From: Bacillota bacterium
GTDB lineage: Bacteria > Bacillota > Proteinivoracia > UBA4975
Reading direction: 5' to 3'
Assembly: GCA_012727415.1 (NCBI GenBank)
Contig: JAAYHI010000134.1
Coordinates: 1-33,123 of the forward strand
DNA length: 33,123 nucleotides
Shown here: piece by piece, positions 8,617 through 16,537 of the stretch
How the letters are laid out: every line of letters begins with the position of its first letter
Numbering within the stretch: the first letter of the stretch is position 1
Position numbers and translations under genes: made by a program
Notes under the pieces: model-generated
What the model saw: only the letters and a program-made list of their open reading frames with translations
Databases searched by the model: none
What the model was told of the DNA's origin: nothing

Positions 8617-8699
8617 GTCCTTACCTCCGCAAATATCTCTCCTCATATTATTTGCCAGGATTTTGGGATTAACCAAAAAGGAAACTTGTGTTTACTGCA

Positions 8700-8730
8700 A
8701 TAAAAATCCCCCCGACGGGGGAGCATTTTT
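8700..8730 (-). terminator. Intrinsic terminator of nrdJ
   Basis: A GC-rich hairpin (five or six C pairing with G around the loop GTC) followed on the minus strand by ATTTTTATT, just downstream of the nrdJ stop at 8733. On the other strand it is also followed by T residues, but no converging gene ends here. Confidence 0.8.
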
Positions 8731-8732
8731 GT

Positions 8733-10940
8733 TTAGCCGCAATGGGAGTAACCACAATTGAGACAGATGGTGCAACCGCCCTCATGCCGTATAGGGCTGC
8801 CACAATCGGGACAATGGCCACCGCTAGCAGCTGCGGCAGAAATCTTTGGACCCTCTTTGGCGAATTGCTGCAGAGAAATAGGAGCAGGATTGGCGACGCT
8901 TTTTTTCAGGGCTTTGGCAATGGCGTCAGGACATGAGGTTACATTGACCCCGGGGCGGCGGATGCAGGCGGGGCAACGAATTCCCCGCAATTGCTCCACA
9001 AGGGTGTCGACAGAAATACCTGAACGCAAGGCAATGGATACAAGGCGGCTAGTAGCCTCAGATTGAGAGGCGCAGCCGCCCTCGCGGCCTGTGTTGGTAA
9101 ATACTTCACATATCCCATGCTCATCAGAGTTGACGATAATGTATAAATTGCCGCAACCAATTTTCACCTTCTCCGTTCTGCCCACAGTAACCTCCGGCCG
9201 GGGGCGGGGCACGATGCCTCCGGCAACCGGAGTGGTCTTTTCTCCGCCGACACTGAGAACCTGGCTGTCCCTGCTGCCGTCGCGATAAACAGTTACACCC
9301 TTGCAACCCAATTCGTAGGCCAGGGTGAAGACCTTGGCCACCTCTTCCCGGGTCGCATCATGTCTTAAGTTCACCGTCTTGGAGACGGCGTTGTCGGTGT
9401 ATTGTTGAAAAGCCGCCTGAATCTGAATGTGCCACTCAGGATCGATGTCATGGGCAGTGACAAATATTTTGCGAATGTCTTCAGGGACCGATGCAATGCC
9501 CTGGACGCTGCCCACCTTTGCCACCTGGTCGATGAGCTCTTCGCTGTAAAACCCTTGTGCTTTGGCAACTTCTTCAAACAAGGGATGGACTTCCACCAAG
9601 CGTTGGTTATCCAGAACATTGCGGCTATAACACAGGGCAAAATTGGGCTCAATGCCGCTGGACGTCCCGGCAATTATGCTTATGGTACCGGTGGGAGCAA
9701 TCGTGGTAGTAGTTGCATTGCGCATGGGTTGCATTCCCAGCTGTTGTTGACGGCTTCCCTGAAAATTTGGATATGCACCCCGCTCTTCTGCCAGCTGGCG
9801 GGAGGCCTCCCGGCTGGTGCGCTGAATAAATTCCATCAGCTCGCGGCCCTTCTCCACCGCCTGGAAACTGTTATAGGGGATGGACAACATGTACAGGGCA
9901 TCGGCAAAGCCCATTAGCCCCAAGCCGATCTTGCGATTGCCCCTGACCATCTCCTGAATTTTTCCCAGGGGATAACTGCTCATGTCAATGACATTGTCCA
10001 AAAAACGCACGGCTTGATGGACTACCTGCTCCAGGCGTTTGTAATCTACGGTATTGCCTGTAACAAACCGGGAAATATTTATCGACCCTAAATTACAGGC
10101 CTCGTAGGGCAACAGGGGCTGTTCCCCGCAGGGGTTGGTACTCTCAATGTCGCCTAACTGAGGAGTAGGATTGTCCTTGTTGACCCGATCGAGAAAGATA
10201 ATTCCCGGCTCGCCGTTGCGCCAGGCAGCATCCACCAGCTTGTCAAATACTTCTCTTGCCTGCAAAGAAGATGCAGGGAGCCCTGTCCTGGGGTTAATAA
10301 GGGCGTATTCGCGATTGGCCTTGACTGCATCCATAAATTCTTCCGTCAGCGCTACCGAAATATTGAAATTAGTCAGTTCGCTATTATCCTCTTTAGCGGT
10401 AATAAAACTGAGAATATCCGGGTGATCCACCCGCAACATCCCCATATTGGCCCCCCTGCGGGTACCCCCTTGCTTCACTGCCTCGGTAGCTGCGTTGAAT
10501 ACTTTCATAAAAGAAACTGGCCCGCTGACAACACCGCCGGTGGACATAACCAAGTCATTTTGGGGCCGGAGGCGGGAAAAAGAAAAACCCGTGCCGCCGC
10601 CGCTTTTATGTATCAACGCAGCGTACTTTATGGAGTCAAAAATATCCTCCATTGAGTCCTCCACCGGCAAAACAAAGCAGGCAGCCAATTGCTGCAGTTC
10701 GCGACCAGCATTCATCAGGGTAGGAGAGTTGGGCATAAAGTCCAGAGAGGTCATCAACTGATAAAAAATTTCCTCCCACTTGTCCGGGTCGCCGGCGGGA
10801 TAGTTTTTTTCGGCTTGGGCAATATTCCGGGCAACTCGCCGAAACATGTCCTCGGGAGTTTCGACGACCTTGCCCTCTTCCTTAACCAGGTATCTTTTTT
10901 CAAGCACTGTCAGGGCATTTTCCGATAAAACGAGGGCCAT
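8733..10940 (-). CDS. nrdJ: Class II (B12-dependent) ribonucleoside-diphosphate reductase
   Basis: A 735-residue adenosylcobalamin-dependent ribonucleotide reductase, which makes dNTPs without oxygen. Motifs: FMPNSPTLMNAG and the first active-site Cys in LAACFVLPV; the SGGGTGFSFSRLRP loop; catalytic NPCGEQPLLPYEACNLGSIN; ATTTTIAPTGTISIIAGTSSG; and the NrdJ C-terminal extension with Cys motifs (RCPACIRRPGV) ending in a zinc ribbon, CPDCG and CLNCGYSHCG. ATG at 10940 is chosen over upstream codons because GAGGAG lies 8 bases before it. It has its own promoter overlapped by two NrdR boxes and its own terminator, so it is monocistronic. Its place between cphB and a spore coat gene is not the B. 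subtilis order. Confidence 0.96.
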   Translation of the reverse strand: MALVLSENALTVLEKRYLVKEEGKVVETPEDMFRRVARNIAQAEKNYPAGDPDKWEEIFYQLMTSLDFMPNSPTLMNAGRELQQLAACFVLPVEDSMEDIFDSIKYAALIHKSGGGTGFSFSRLRPQNDLVMSTGGVVSGPVSFMKVFNAATEAVKQGGTRRGANMGMLRVDHPDILSFITAKEDNSELTNFNISVALTEEFMDAVKANREYALINPRTGLPASSLQAREVFDKLVDAAWRNGEPGIIFLDRVNKDNPTPQLGDIESTNPCGEQPLLPYEACNLGSINISRFVTGNTVDYKRLEQVVHQAVRFLDNVIDMSSYPLGKIQEMVRGNRKIGLGLMGFADALYMLSIPYNSFQAVEKGRELMEFIQRTSREASRQLAEERGAYPNFQGSRQQQLGMQPMRNATTTTIAPTGTISIIAGTSSGIEPNFALCYSRNVLDNQRLVEVHPLFEEVAKAQGFYSEELIDQVAKVGSVQGIASVPEDIRKIFVTAHDIDPEWHIQIQAAFQQYTDNAVSKTVNLRHDATREEVAKVFTLAYELGCKGVTVYRDGSRDSQVLSVGGEKTTPVAGGIVPRPRPEVTVGRTEKVKIGCGNLYIIVNSDEHGICEVFTNTGREGGCASQSEATSRLVSIALRSGISVDTLVEQLRGIRCPACIRRPGVNVTSCPDAIAKALKKSVANPAPISLQQFAKEGPKISAAAASGGHCPDCGSPIRHEGGCTICLNCGYSHCG

Positions 10941-10962
10941 ATTAAACACTCCTCATCTATAT

Positions 10963-10978
10963 TATCAATATATTGTGT
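10963..10978 (-). promoter_or_regulatory. NrdR box 2 upstream of nrdJ
   Basis: Minus-strand ACACAATATATTGATA, close to the NrdR consensus ACACWATATATWGTGT. It lies between the -10 box and the nrdJ start codon, with its centre 32 bases from that of the other box, the usual three helical turns for paired NrdR sites. Confidence 0.75.
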
Positions 10979-10985
10979 ATCGACA

Positions 10986-11014
10986 ATTATACCACCACTA
11001 TATGTAGTAGTCCA
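10986..11014 (-). promoter_or_regulatory. SigA-type promoter of nrdJ
   Basis: Minus-strand TGGACT (11009-11014) and a perfect TATAAT (10986-10991) separated by 17 bases. NrdR box 1 fills the spacer, so bound repressor would block RNA polymerase. Confidence 0.7.
10995..11010 (-). promoter_or_regulatory. NrdR box 1 upstream of nrdJ
   Basis: Minus-strand CTACTACATATAGTGG matches the NrdR core CWATATATWG at nine of ten positions and lies in the spacer between the nrdJ -35 and -10 boxes. Paired with the box at 10963-10978. Confidence 0.7.
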
Positions 11015-11046
11015 GAGAAAAAAACAAATTCCCGGCTGGCCCTGCG

Positions 11047-11079
11047 TAAAAAATAAAAAAGGGCAGCTCCCGCTGCTCC
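11047..11079 (-). terminator. Intrinsic terminator of the SipL-like gene
   Basis: Minus-strand GCAGC and GCTGC around GGGA, extended by GG and CC pairs past a bulged A, followed by TTTTTTATTTTTT. It lies just after the stop at 11085. Confidence 0.8.
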
Positions 11080-11084
11080 AGAAA

Positions 11085-12581
11085 CTAATTCTTAATCTGA
11101 TAGACGGGTATTATCAACTTATCTCCGGGTACCAGGCCCTCATCCCCCTCAAGATTGTTATATCCCCGTAACAGCTCCTGAGTAGTGTTAAACCGCCGGG
11201 CCAAAGCAAATAAATTGTCACCTTTTTGAACGGTATAGAGGATGACGCTGGCAGCAGCAGGGATGTGGGAGGGATCAACCACATGCACATCAGTAACGGC
11301 AGTGAACTCAACATCCTCGAAGACTTCGACGCGAACCAGCACTGGCACGGAATATCGCCCCTGGGAGCAAGAAGCACCTTCAGGCCAGACCCAGCATTTG
11401 ACGCCATATCCCCTGAGGCTGCCAGGCAAATCGAAGAACTGGGTGAATTCCTCTTCCTGGACCAACACCCGTGGCGTATTGTTTTCATCGGTATAGAAAA
11501 TGTTCAAGGCAATGAGCCCGCGCAGGAGGATCTTACCCTCCAATGCTTGGGTCTCGGTAATGCGAACCCTGGGCAATACCAGTTCTGCATCCGGGGGTGT
11601 GCTGACCAAGGGACAATTGCCTTCCAGGATTAGTTTAAATTCGCTTTCACCAATGCGATTCCTCAGCAGAATCCTCTTCTGCTGGCTGTCAGCTCTATCT
11701 ACGCTGGAGACATATTCCGCGACCTGCTGACTGTACCCTTTTGCCCGGGCCTGGAGGACCAAGTTTAGCTCCAACGCAGCTCCCTCGTCAATTGTCTTCA
11801 GACTTACCCTGTCAAAGATGCAATCCAGGGAACTGTCCCGTACTTCAGGGGCTGCGAAGTCCATTTCAAGCCGGAATTCCCGATTGCCCGTCAGCAGTGC
11901 AAGCTTTCCCTCTCCACTGAGGCAATACACTTTTGCCAAAACAATACCCTCAGCCGTCAGACTCCCCTCTTCAACCTGCCAGCTTAAATTGCCAATGCAA
12001 AGCTCCGTTGCCGCAGGTGCCGTCTCTGGAGGAAGAGCAAATTGCATAGATATGTTTTGCTGAGATGCAATTTCCTCCATAATACTTTGCACCCTGACGC
12101 TATTTGTCTCCGCCAGCAGATCGCCCCCCTTGACAGCATTGACAATCTCCACCCCTTGAGTTTGCAATGCCCGCAAAGATATGACTATATAGGCCGTAAT
12201 GTTGGCGACATTGCCCTCACTGAGATCCACCTCGACACCGTCAAAATGCATATCTGCTTCAAGCCTGACCTTGGGATCGAGAACCGGGGCAGAAAAAGCT
12301 GCCATAAACTCCAGAGCAGGCACAGGCAAGGTGCTTACTTCTTCCCCACTGCCGACACAGGACACTATTCCTTCCATTTCGCCCTGCACCCTGATTTTTC
12401 CCGGCCCTTGGACAATAGTGATTCTGTCTTTAGGCAATATCAAGACTGGCTTCAACAAAAATTGTGTACCCTCAGGAATCGTTATGCTTGCCGGCACTGT
12501 TACCTCCTGCTCAGCGCTATAGACAACGGTTTCCAGGTAGTATTCCCGGCGGCTGACATTGACCTGGTCCTTCCTCGACAT
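11085..12581 (-). CDS. DUF3794 and LysM spore-morphogenesis protein (SipL-like)
   Basis: A 498-residue protein with three repeated DUF3794-type (SipL SPOCS) segments over about residues 1-440 and a C-terminal LysM domain from about 446 (ILYTVQKGDNLFALARRFNTT, then LVPGDKLIIPVYQI). This is the architecture of SipL of Clostridioides difficile, which binds SpoIVA and ties the coat to the forespore surface; LysM would contact SpoIVA or glycan. There is no signal peptide or membrane segment, consistent with action in the mother-cell cytosol. Start ATG with GGGAGGGG five bases upstream. It stands alone between its own promoter and terminator, downstream of veg. The family assignment is firm; the exact role is inferred from SipL. 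Confidence 0.85.
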   Translation of the reverse strand: MSRKDQVNVSRREYYLETVVYSAEQEVTVPASITIPEGTQFLLKPVLILPKDRITIVQGPGKIRVQGEMEGIVSCVGSGEEVSTLPVPALEFMAAFSAPVLDPKVRLEADMHFDGVEVDLSEGNVANITAYIVISLRALQTQGVEIVNAVKGGDLLAETNSVRVQSIMEEIASQQNISMQFALPPETAPAATELCIGNLSWQVEEGSLTAEGIVLAKVYCLSGEGKLALLTGNREFRLEMDFAAPEVRDSSLDCIFDRVSLKTIDEGAALELNLVLQARAKGYSQQVAEYVSSVDRADSQQKRILLRNRIGESEFKLILEGNCPLVSTPPDAELVLPRVRITETQALEGKILLRGLIALNIFYTDENNTPRVLVQEEEFTQFFDLPGSLRGYGVKCWVWPEGASCSQGRYSVPVLVRVEVFEDVEFTAVTDVHVVDPSHIPAAASVILYTVQKGDNLFALARRFNTTQELLRGYNNLEGDEGLVPGDKLIIPVYQIKN

Positions 12582-12615
12582 TCCATCCCCTCCCGCACTA
12601 GTGTAGAACTATAAT

Positions 12616-12643
12616 AATATATGCGGAAAAAGGATTAACATGC
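12616..12643 (-). promoter_or_regulatory. Candidate SigE-type promoter of the SipL-like gene
   Basis: Minus-strand GCATGTT (12637-12643), 13 bases, then CATATATT (12616-12623), close to the SigE pattern KMATATT ... CATACAHT with one mismatch in each box. Mother-cell expression would suit a SipL-like coat protein. Confidence 0.45.
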
Positions 12644-12644
12644 C

Positions 12645-12669
12645 AAAAAATAACCGCCTCAGGCGGTTA
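12645..12669 (-). terminator. Intrinsic terminator of veg
   Basis: TAACCGCC and GGCGGTTA (12651-12658 and 12662-12669) pair around a three-base loop and are followed on the minus strand by six T residues. The veg stop codon (12667-12669) is part of the stem. Confidence 0.85.
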
Positions 12670-12930
12670 TGAGGCGGTGTAGCAGTAACGTTTTTCTCCG
12701 AAAGTAATTTCAACTGTATTGGTTAAAATGTCCGCATAGGAAAATGACATCTTGCGATTATAATAAGTTTCGTCCAGTCGGATTAGAAAGTGAGAAGGAT
12801 AGGTTTTTTCCAGTATTCCTGTCCTTTCTATAGATTTTTTGCGTCCCCGATTGGCTTTAAGGGTGACCTCTTTACCGATATACTGATCCAGATCCTGTTT
12901 GATATTTGCCAAAGTGTTCTTATCTGCCAA
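12667..12930 (-). CDS. veg: Veg protein (biofilm/sporulation-associated)
   Basis: An 87-residue Veg-family protein. The conserved body is clear: LANIKQDLDQYIGKEVTLKA, then RGRKKSIERTGILEKTYPSHFLIRLDE and FSYADILTNTVEITF. In B. subtilis Veg affects biofilm gene expression and the gene is known for its very strong promoter. The TTG at 12930 (MADKNTLANI) is preferred, since GGGGTG lies 5 bases upstream and family members start here; an in-frame ATG nine bases upstream is too close to that site. Two consensus promoters lie upstream. Neighbours yabG and ksgA match B. subtilis. Confidence 0.92.
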   Translation of the reverse strand: MADKNTLANIKQDLDQYIGKEVTLKANRGRKKSIERTGILEKTYPSHFLIRLDETYYNRKMSFSYADILTNTVEITFGEKRYCYTAS

Positions 12931-12960
12931 ATACATCACCCCACGCATTTTTATACATAA

Positions 12961-12989
12961 AGTATACCATGTCCGACGCCCACTGTCAA
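12961..12989 (-). promoter_or_regulatory. veg: veg promoter P2 (proximal)
   Basis: Minus-strand perfect TTGACA (12984-12989), 17-base spacer, TATACT (12961-12966). One of two tandem SigA promoters. Confidence 0.85.
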
Positions 12990-13002
12990 AATGAAATATT
13001 TG

Positions 13003-13032
13003 ATTATAACAAGACCTCCCGATAGCTGTCAA
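13003..13032 (-). promoter_or_regulatory. veg: veg promoter P1 (distal)
   Basis: Minus-strand perfect TTGACA (13027-13032), 18-base spacer and perfect TATAAT (13003-13008), immediately after the yabG terminator. Confidence 0.85.
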
Positions 13033-13042
13033 GGGGTATTTT

Positions 13043-13068
13043 AAAAAAAGACCCAGTTACCTGAGTCT
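13043..13068 (-). terminator. Intrinsic terminator of yabG
   Basis: AGACTCAG and CTGGGTCT (one G-T pair) around a GTAA loop, followed on the minus strand by seven T residues. The first arm overlaps the yabG stop codon at 13067-13069. Confidence 0.85.
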
Positions 13069-13903
13069 ATTTTTCTTCTATTTTTGGCAAGCCCAGGCGA
13101 AACTGCCCCCGGGTCTCAATGCCTCCGATGCCTGAAGGACCAGTAACGCTTTGCTGGAGAATTTCCTCGATGTTTGCCGTCCTGGAGACTGAAGTATATG
13201 CCACTTTTTGTACCACCAGGACGGGATCAAGGGTATGAATCAAAACCCTTTCGGGGGAACTGGCCAAATTAGCCCCTGCAGCCAGCAGCCCCTGATACCA
13301 GGATTGGCAGGCCCCGGCAAAAATCACCAGGTCATCCTTGCTGGGCTGGTAGCGGCGGGCGTTTCTCACGGCCTCTGTAAAGTATAGGGAATTGTGATAA
13401 TGGGCTGGGCCATCATCTCCGGACAGCTGCTTGTTCGTACCGTCATGGCCGGTGAGAACCAGGATATCCGGATTATGCTGCTTTAACAGAGAACCCACCT
13501 TACTCGGTTGGTCTTTCTCCGGGATATACAGGCAAGTGTTGACAATCTGCAAATCATTGTACGCCTTCCGGCATGTTTCCATATATTCTGCGTCCCCGTC
13601 CAGGTGCAGGACAGTTCCTGGAATTTCTACAAAGTCGGGGCGGTTTTTTTTGCTGGCTGACATGTTTTCCTCCCTGATCTGGGAGATAATTTCTGCCTGC
13701 AGCTTCAGCGACCTGGCTCTGAAGTTAGCTATTTCACCAATGCCGGGTTTGACCAAATCGGAAAGGGGGGCATCTGCATATAAGCGAATCTCCAGGCCCC
13801 GGAGCAATGCCGTTGCCGTCGACGGATCTACAGATTCTACTTTAAAAAAAATGTCTTTGCCATGGGATATGCGCACCACTATATCGCCTTTTGCAATATC
13901 CAT
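13067..13903 (-). CDS. yabG: Sporulation-specific protease YabG
   Basis: A 278-residue YabG-family cysteine-type protease that processes coat proteins (SipL/SpoIVA, SafA and others, depending on species) during spore maturation. Recognisable segments are KGDIVVRISHGKDIFFKV at the N-terminus, PDILVLTGHDGTNK near residue 150 and VIFAGACQSWYQGLLAAGANLASSP near 195, which holds the conserved His, Cys and Ser candidates. Start ATG with GGAGG 8 bases upstream. It sits between ksgA and veg as in B. subtilis, and the SipL-like candidate substrate is two genes downstream. The upstream gap is only 56 bases; a CATATACT element there is too close to the ribosome site to be called. Confidence 0.93.
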   Translation of the reverse strand: MDIAKGDIVVRISHGKDIFFKVESVDPSTATALLRGLEIRLYADAPLSDLVKPGIGEIANFRARSLKLQAEIISQIREENMSASKKNRPDFVEIPGTVLHLDGDAEYMETCRKAYNDLQIVNTCLYIPEKDQPSKVGSLLKQHNPDILVLTGHDGTNKQLSGDDGPAHYHNSLYFTEAVRNARRYQPSKDDLVIFAGACQSWYQGLLAAGANLASSPERVLIHTLDPVLVVQKVAYTSVSRTANIEEILQQSVTGPSGIGGIETRGQFRLGLPKIEEK

Positions 13904-13959
13904 TCCACATGCCTCCTGGGACAGTATATGAACCTGTCGACCAGGAGTAACTGGGCATG

Positions 13960-14799
13960 TTAAACTTGCCCCGCCAGCTTATCTGCCAAGACCACAAAGT
14001 TTTCCAGAGAAAGCTTTTCCCCCCTGATGCCTTCTGCCAGGCCAACCTGCATCAGGGCCCTGCCGGCCTCTTCCTTGGACAGATCAAGAGCTGATGCCAA
14101 TAGCCCCTTTAGCATTTTGCGGCGCTGACTAAAGGCAATCTTGACGAGGCGGAAAAAAAATTCTTCATTACGGGGCTGGAAGGGAGAAGGCCGTAGGAAG
14201 AGCCTTACCGCAGCCGAATCTACTTTGGGCGGGGGGAAAAAGTTTCCGGGACCGAGTTTAAACAGGATATCCGTGTGGCAATAATACTGCATCAATACCG
14301 TCAGGGCGCCATAATCCCGCGTTCCTGGTGAGGCCGTCAGGCGCCGGGCAACCTCCCACTGGAGGAGGACAATTGCCCGTGATGGCGGGTGGGGCTGTCC
14401 CATGAGTTTCAGCAGCAGCGGGCTGCTGATATTATACGGGAGATTGGCTACAACAATGTAGGGCTCAGAGAACAGCAAGGAAAAATCCTGGTCCAGGGCA
14501 TCCCCTTTGACGAGGTGAAAGTTTTCCCGCTGCAAAAAGCGATGAGAGAGAAACTGGCACAGCAATGGATCGATTTCCACAGCCACCACTTTAGCGGCTT
14601 TTGCCAGCAGCGGTTCCGTCATTACGCCCAGGCCTGGGCCAATCTCCAATACTGTTTCACAACCTGTGAGCTGGGCAGCGGCGATGAGCTTCGCTACGAC
14701 TTCCCGGTTGACCAGGAAATTCTGGCCCCAGCTCTTGCGGGGAGAAAAACCCAGGCGCAGGAAGAGGTCAGCGATTTCCTTTGGTCTCGTCACATCCAT
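13960..14799 (-). CDS. rsmA: 16S rRNA dimethyladenosine transferase RsmA/KsgA
   Basis: A 279-residue methyltransferase that dimethylates two adjacent adenines (A1518/A1519, E. coli numbering) near the 3' end of 16S rRNA. SAM-binding LEIGPGLGVMTEPLL near residue 52 and catalytic NLPYNISSPLLLKL near 120 are intact, and the C-terminal FSQRRKML motif is present. Length is normal. Its start overlaps the end of rnmV by 32 bases, so the two are translationally coupled, the usual rnmV-ksgA pairing. Confidence 0.96.
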   Translation of the reverse strand: MDVTRPKEIADLFLRLGFSPRKSWGQNFLVNREVVAKLIAAAQLTGCETVLEIGPGLGVMTEPLLAKAAKVVAVEIDPLLCQFLSHRFLQRENFHLVKGDALDQDFSLLFSEPYIVVANLPYNISSPLLLKLMGQPHPPSRAIVLLQWEVARRLTASPGTRDYGALTVLMQYYCHTDILFKLGPGNFFPPPKVDSAAVRLFLRPSPFQPRNEEFFFRLVKIAFSQRRKMLKGLLASALDLSKEEAGRALMQVGLAEGIRGEKLSLENFVVLADKLAGQV

Positions 14800-15337
14800 T
14801 TAATTCAGCCTCCATTTGTTCCAGGGCCGCATCGAATTCGCTCCTGGCAATCCCCAAAGCATTAAGGCGCCAGAGGAAGTTTTTGCTGTTTCCGTACCCT
14901 ATGGCCAACAGCCGTCCTAGTTTTTCCCGGCGAATTGCTGCCTGCGGGGTGCCAGTAAGGCCACCCCGGATTAAATCCTGCATGCCAAAAGTGGTGCCGG
15001 CCCGGCGGCCCCTGCGCGCCTGTTTTAAAGCTTGTTGTATGGCAGGGATGGCGGCCGCCTCAACACCAACTTTCCCCTTGCTGGTGGCCTGATTCCGCGG
15101 GATAAAGGCATGGCGGCAATTAGGCAGCAGGGCAGCGAGCCGCCTGCGAATTTGCTCGCCGGCATGATCGGGATCAGTGAAGATAATAACCCCCCGCCGC
15201 CGTTCTGCTGTTTGCAGCGCTTCAATTTGGCCTGCAGTCAAGCCCCAGCCATGGGTTATCATAATATCCGCCCCCGGAAATGCTCTGCGCACGGCCTCAG
15301 CATCTTTTTTCCCTTCAACAACTATCAGTTCTTTCAT
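14768..15337 (-). CDS. rnmV: Ribonuclease M5
   Basis: A 189-residue Toprim nuclease that matures 5S rRNA precursor. The Toprim domain fills the first ~100 residues: IVVEGKKDAEAVRRAFPGA with the catalytic Glu, GVIIFTDPDHAGEQIRRRL with the metal-binding DxD, and GVEAAAIPAIQQAL. The C-terminal half is the M5-specific RNA-binding region (GMQDLIRGGL, LGIGYGN-type LLAIGYGNSKNFL). ATG start follows GAGGCAGG. It follows the yabE-like gene with only 46 bases between, most of it a hairpin, so part of its expression likely comes from read-through of that hairpin. Confidence 0.95.
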   Translation of the reverse strand: MKELIVVEGKKDAEAVRRAFPGADIMITHGWGLTAGQIEALQTAERRRGVIIFTDPDHAGEQIRRRLAALLPNCRHAFIPRNQATSKGKVGVEAAAIPAIQQALKQARRGRRAGTTFGMQDLIRGGLTGTPQAAIRREKLGRLLAIGYGNSKNFLWRLNALGIARSEFDAALEQMEAELNGCDETKGNR

Positions 15338-15353
15338 CCTGCCTCACTACCTT

Positions 15354-15378
15354 AAAAGGGACAGGTTTCCCTGTCCCT
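15354..15378 (-). terminator. GAAA-capped hairpin between the yabE-like gene and rnmV
   Basis: Minus-strand AGGGACAGG, loop GAAA, CCTGTCCCT, then TTTTAAGG. A 9-bp stem with a GNRA loop and a short T-run. No promoter fits between it and the rnmV start at 15337, so it may act as a leaky terminator or an mRNA processing point. Confidence 0.65.
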
Positions 15379-15383
15379 ACAGA

Positions 15384-16499
15384 TTATTCCGCAGTAACGC
15401 TCTCAACAATAAAGACCCGAACCTTTCTCCTTCCATAGTACCAAGCGACCCAATGGTTGTCAAACAAAATATCAATGCGGTTGCCTTTTATTGCGCTGCC
15501 GGTATCCGCAGCAAGGGCAAAGCCATCTGTAATAATGCGGCCATGCCTGGTGGTAACGCCTCCACCCTTGAAACTCAGATAGCAGAGAGTTCCCAGGGGG
15601 ATTACCTTGGGATCAACGGCAATGATGTAAGGATTGTTCCGGGAGCCGTCCCCGGCTTTGGCTTTACGTCCTGTGGCGGTATAGCCTGTGGCTTTGCCTG
15701 TACATTGGGAGTATCCCCTTGCGTCAACGGGACAGCCTGTGCCTTCCACGCCGGAACAATAGGCAGTACTTTGCACGTCCAGGACACGGCTGATGCCAAT
15801 TTTAAGCCCCCCCCGGCTTATCGAGGATATGGTGCCGTACTCCACAATCTTGTCCTGGGCAGCGACAACAAGCTCACTGCTGATGACCTTGCGCTCCACC
15901 AATTGATTGTCATGATACACTGCTTTGATGTTATTCACCTGCCGGCCATTAATTCCGGATTGGACAAGGCGCTCCTGTCCGCGATACAGAGAATCATTGG
16001 CAACCCTGATAACTGCATAGGGCAGTGTAACTGCTTCCTGAATGTGCTCTGAACTGACCCGAACCAGGGTTATTTCGCTGCCAGCCGCTGTGCTCTCCAC
16101 TGGGGGAGTAATTATATCTTGCTCTTGCCAGCTAAGACCTGCCCCCAACAATACATCTGCCACCTTGGGGCCAACAGACCAAATTTCTGTGCGCATCCCG
16201 TCATGGTTGATTACATAAGGTTGAGCATGTACAACCGCAATCGCTGCCATCCGCTTAAGCTTATTCTCTCTGGGTGGGTAGACATAGTCTTCTTCCCTTA
16301 GCTCCAGGCCGATTTCTTCAAGGACTTCTTCAACGCTTTCTGCTAAAGTAACACATCGGTAAGTTTCCCCGTTGACATACACTGTTGCCCACTTAAAGTT
16401 TGATAGGTACAAAATGGCTGTTCCTGTCATCATCAACATCAGAATGACAAAGGCCGTCACCTTGAAAAATTTCGGGCTGGAGGTGAAATACCGTACCAT
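15384..16499 (-). CDS. yabE: YabE-like DUF348/G5/3D-domain cell-wall protein
   Basis: A 371-residue secreted or membrane-anchored wall protein. One N-terminal hydrophobic segment (about 13-33, VTAFVILMLMMTGTAILYL) acts as signal anchor; two DUF348 ubiquitin-like modules follow (YVNGETYRCVTLAESVEEVLEEIG and the WSVGPKVADVLLGAGL region), then a G5 domain (VERKVISSELVVAAQDKIVEYGT), then a C-terminal 3D domain with its aspartates (IIAVDPKVIPLGTL, IITDGFALAADTGSAIKGNRIDILFD), a resuscitation-promoting-factor-type lytic transglycosylase fold. Two extra Cys pairs lie near YCSGVEGTGCPVDARGYSQC. ATG start with GGGAGG seven bases upstream and a consensus promoter. Position between tatD and rnmV is as in B. 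subtilis. Confidence 0.92.
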   Translation of the reverse strand: MVRYFTSSPKFFKVTAFVILMLMMTGTAILYLSNFKWATVYVNGETYRCVTLAESVEEVLEEIGLELREEDYVYPPRENKLKRMAAIAVVHAQPYVINHDGMRTEIWSVGPKVADVLLGAGLSWQEQDIITPPVESTAAGSEITLVRVSSEHIQEAVTLPYAVIRVANDSLYRGQERLVQSGINGRQVNNIKAVYHDNQLVERKVISSELVVAAQDKIVEYGTISSISRGGLKIGISRVLDVQSTAYCSGVEGTGCPVDARGYSQCTGKATGYTATGRKAKAGDGSRNNPYIIAVDPKVIPLGTLCYLSFKGGGVTTRHGRIITDGFALAADTGSAIKGNRIDILFDNHWVAWYYGRRKVRVFIVESVTAE

Positions 16500-16537
16500 T
16501 ATTTAACCTCCCTGTGCCTGCGAATTAGATTCGCTCC

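Noticed and set aside
8617-8699. Promoter for cphB-cphA in the gap after nrdJ
   Set aside because: Several partial boxes (TTGGTT, TAATAT) are seen but spacing is 20 bases; no confident promoter.
13923-13941. SigK/SigE-like CATATACT element before yabG
   Set aside because: The predicted transcript would start on the ribosome-binding site itself, so position does not support it, though YabG is SigK-controlled in B. subtilis.
15177-16052. A 291-codon plus-strand frame opposite rnmV and the yabE-like gene
   Set aside because: It spans two well-supported minus-strand genes and their terminator and resembles no protein family; it is a shadow frame.
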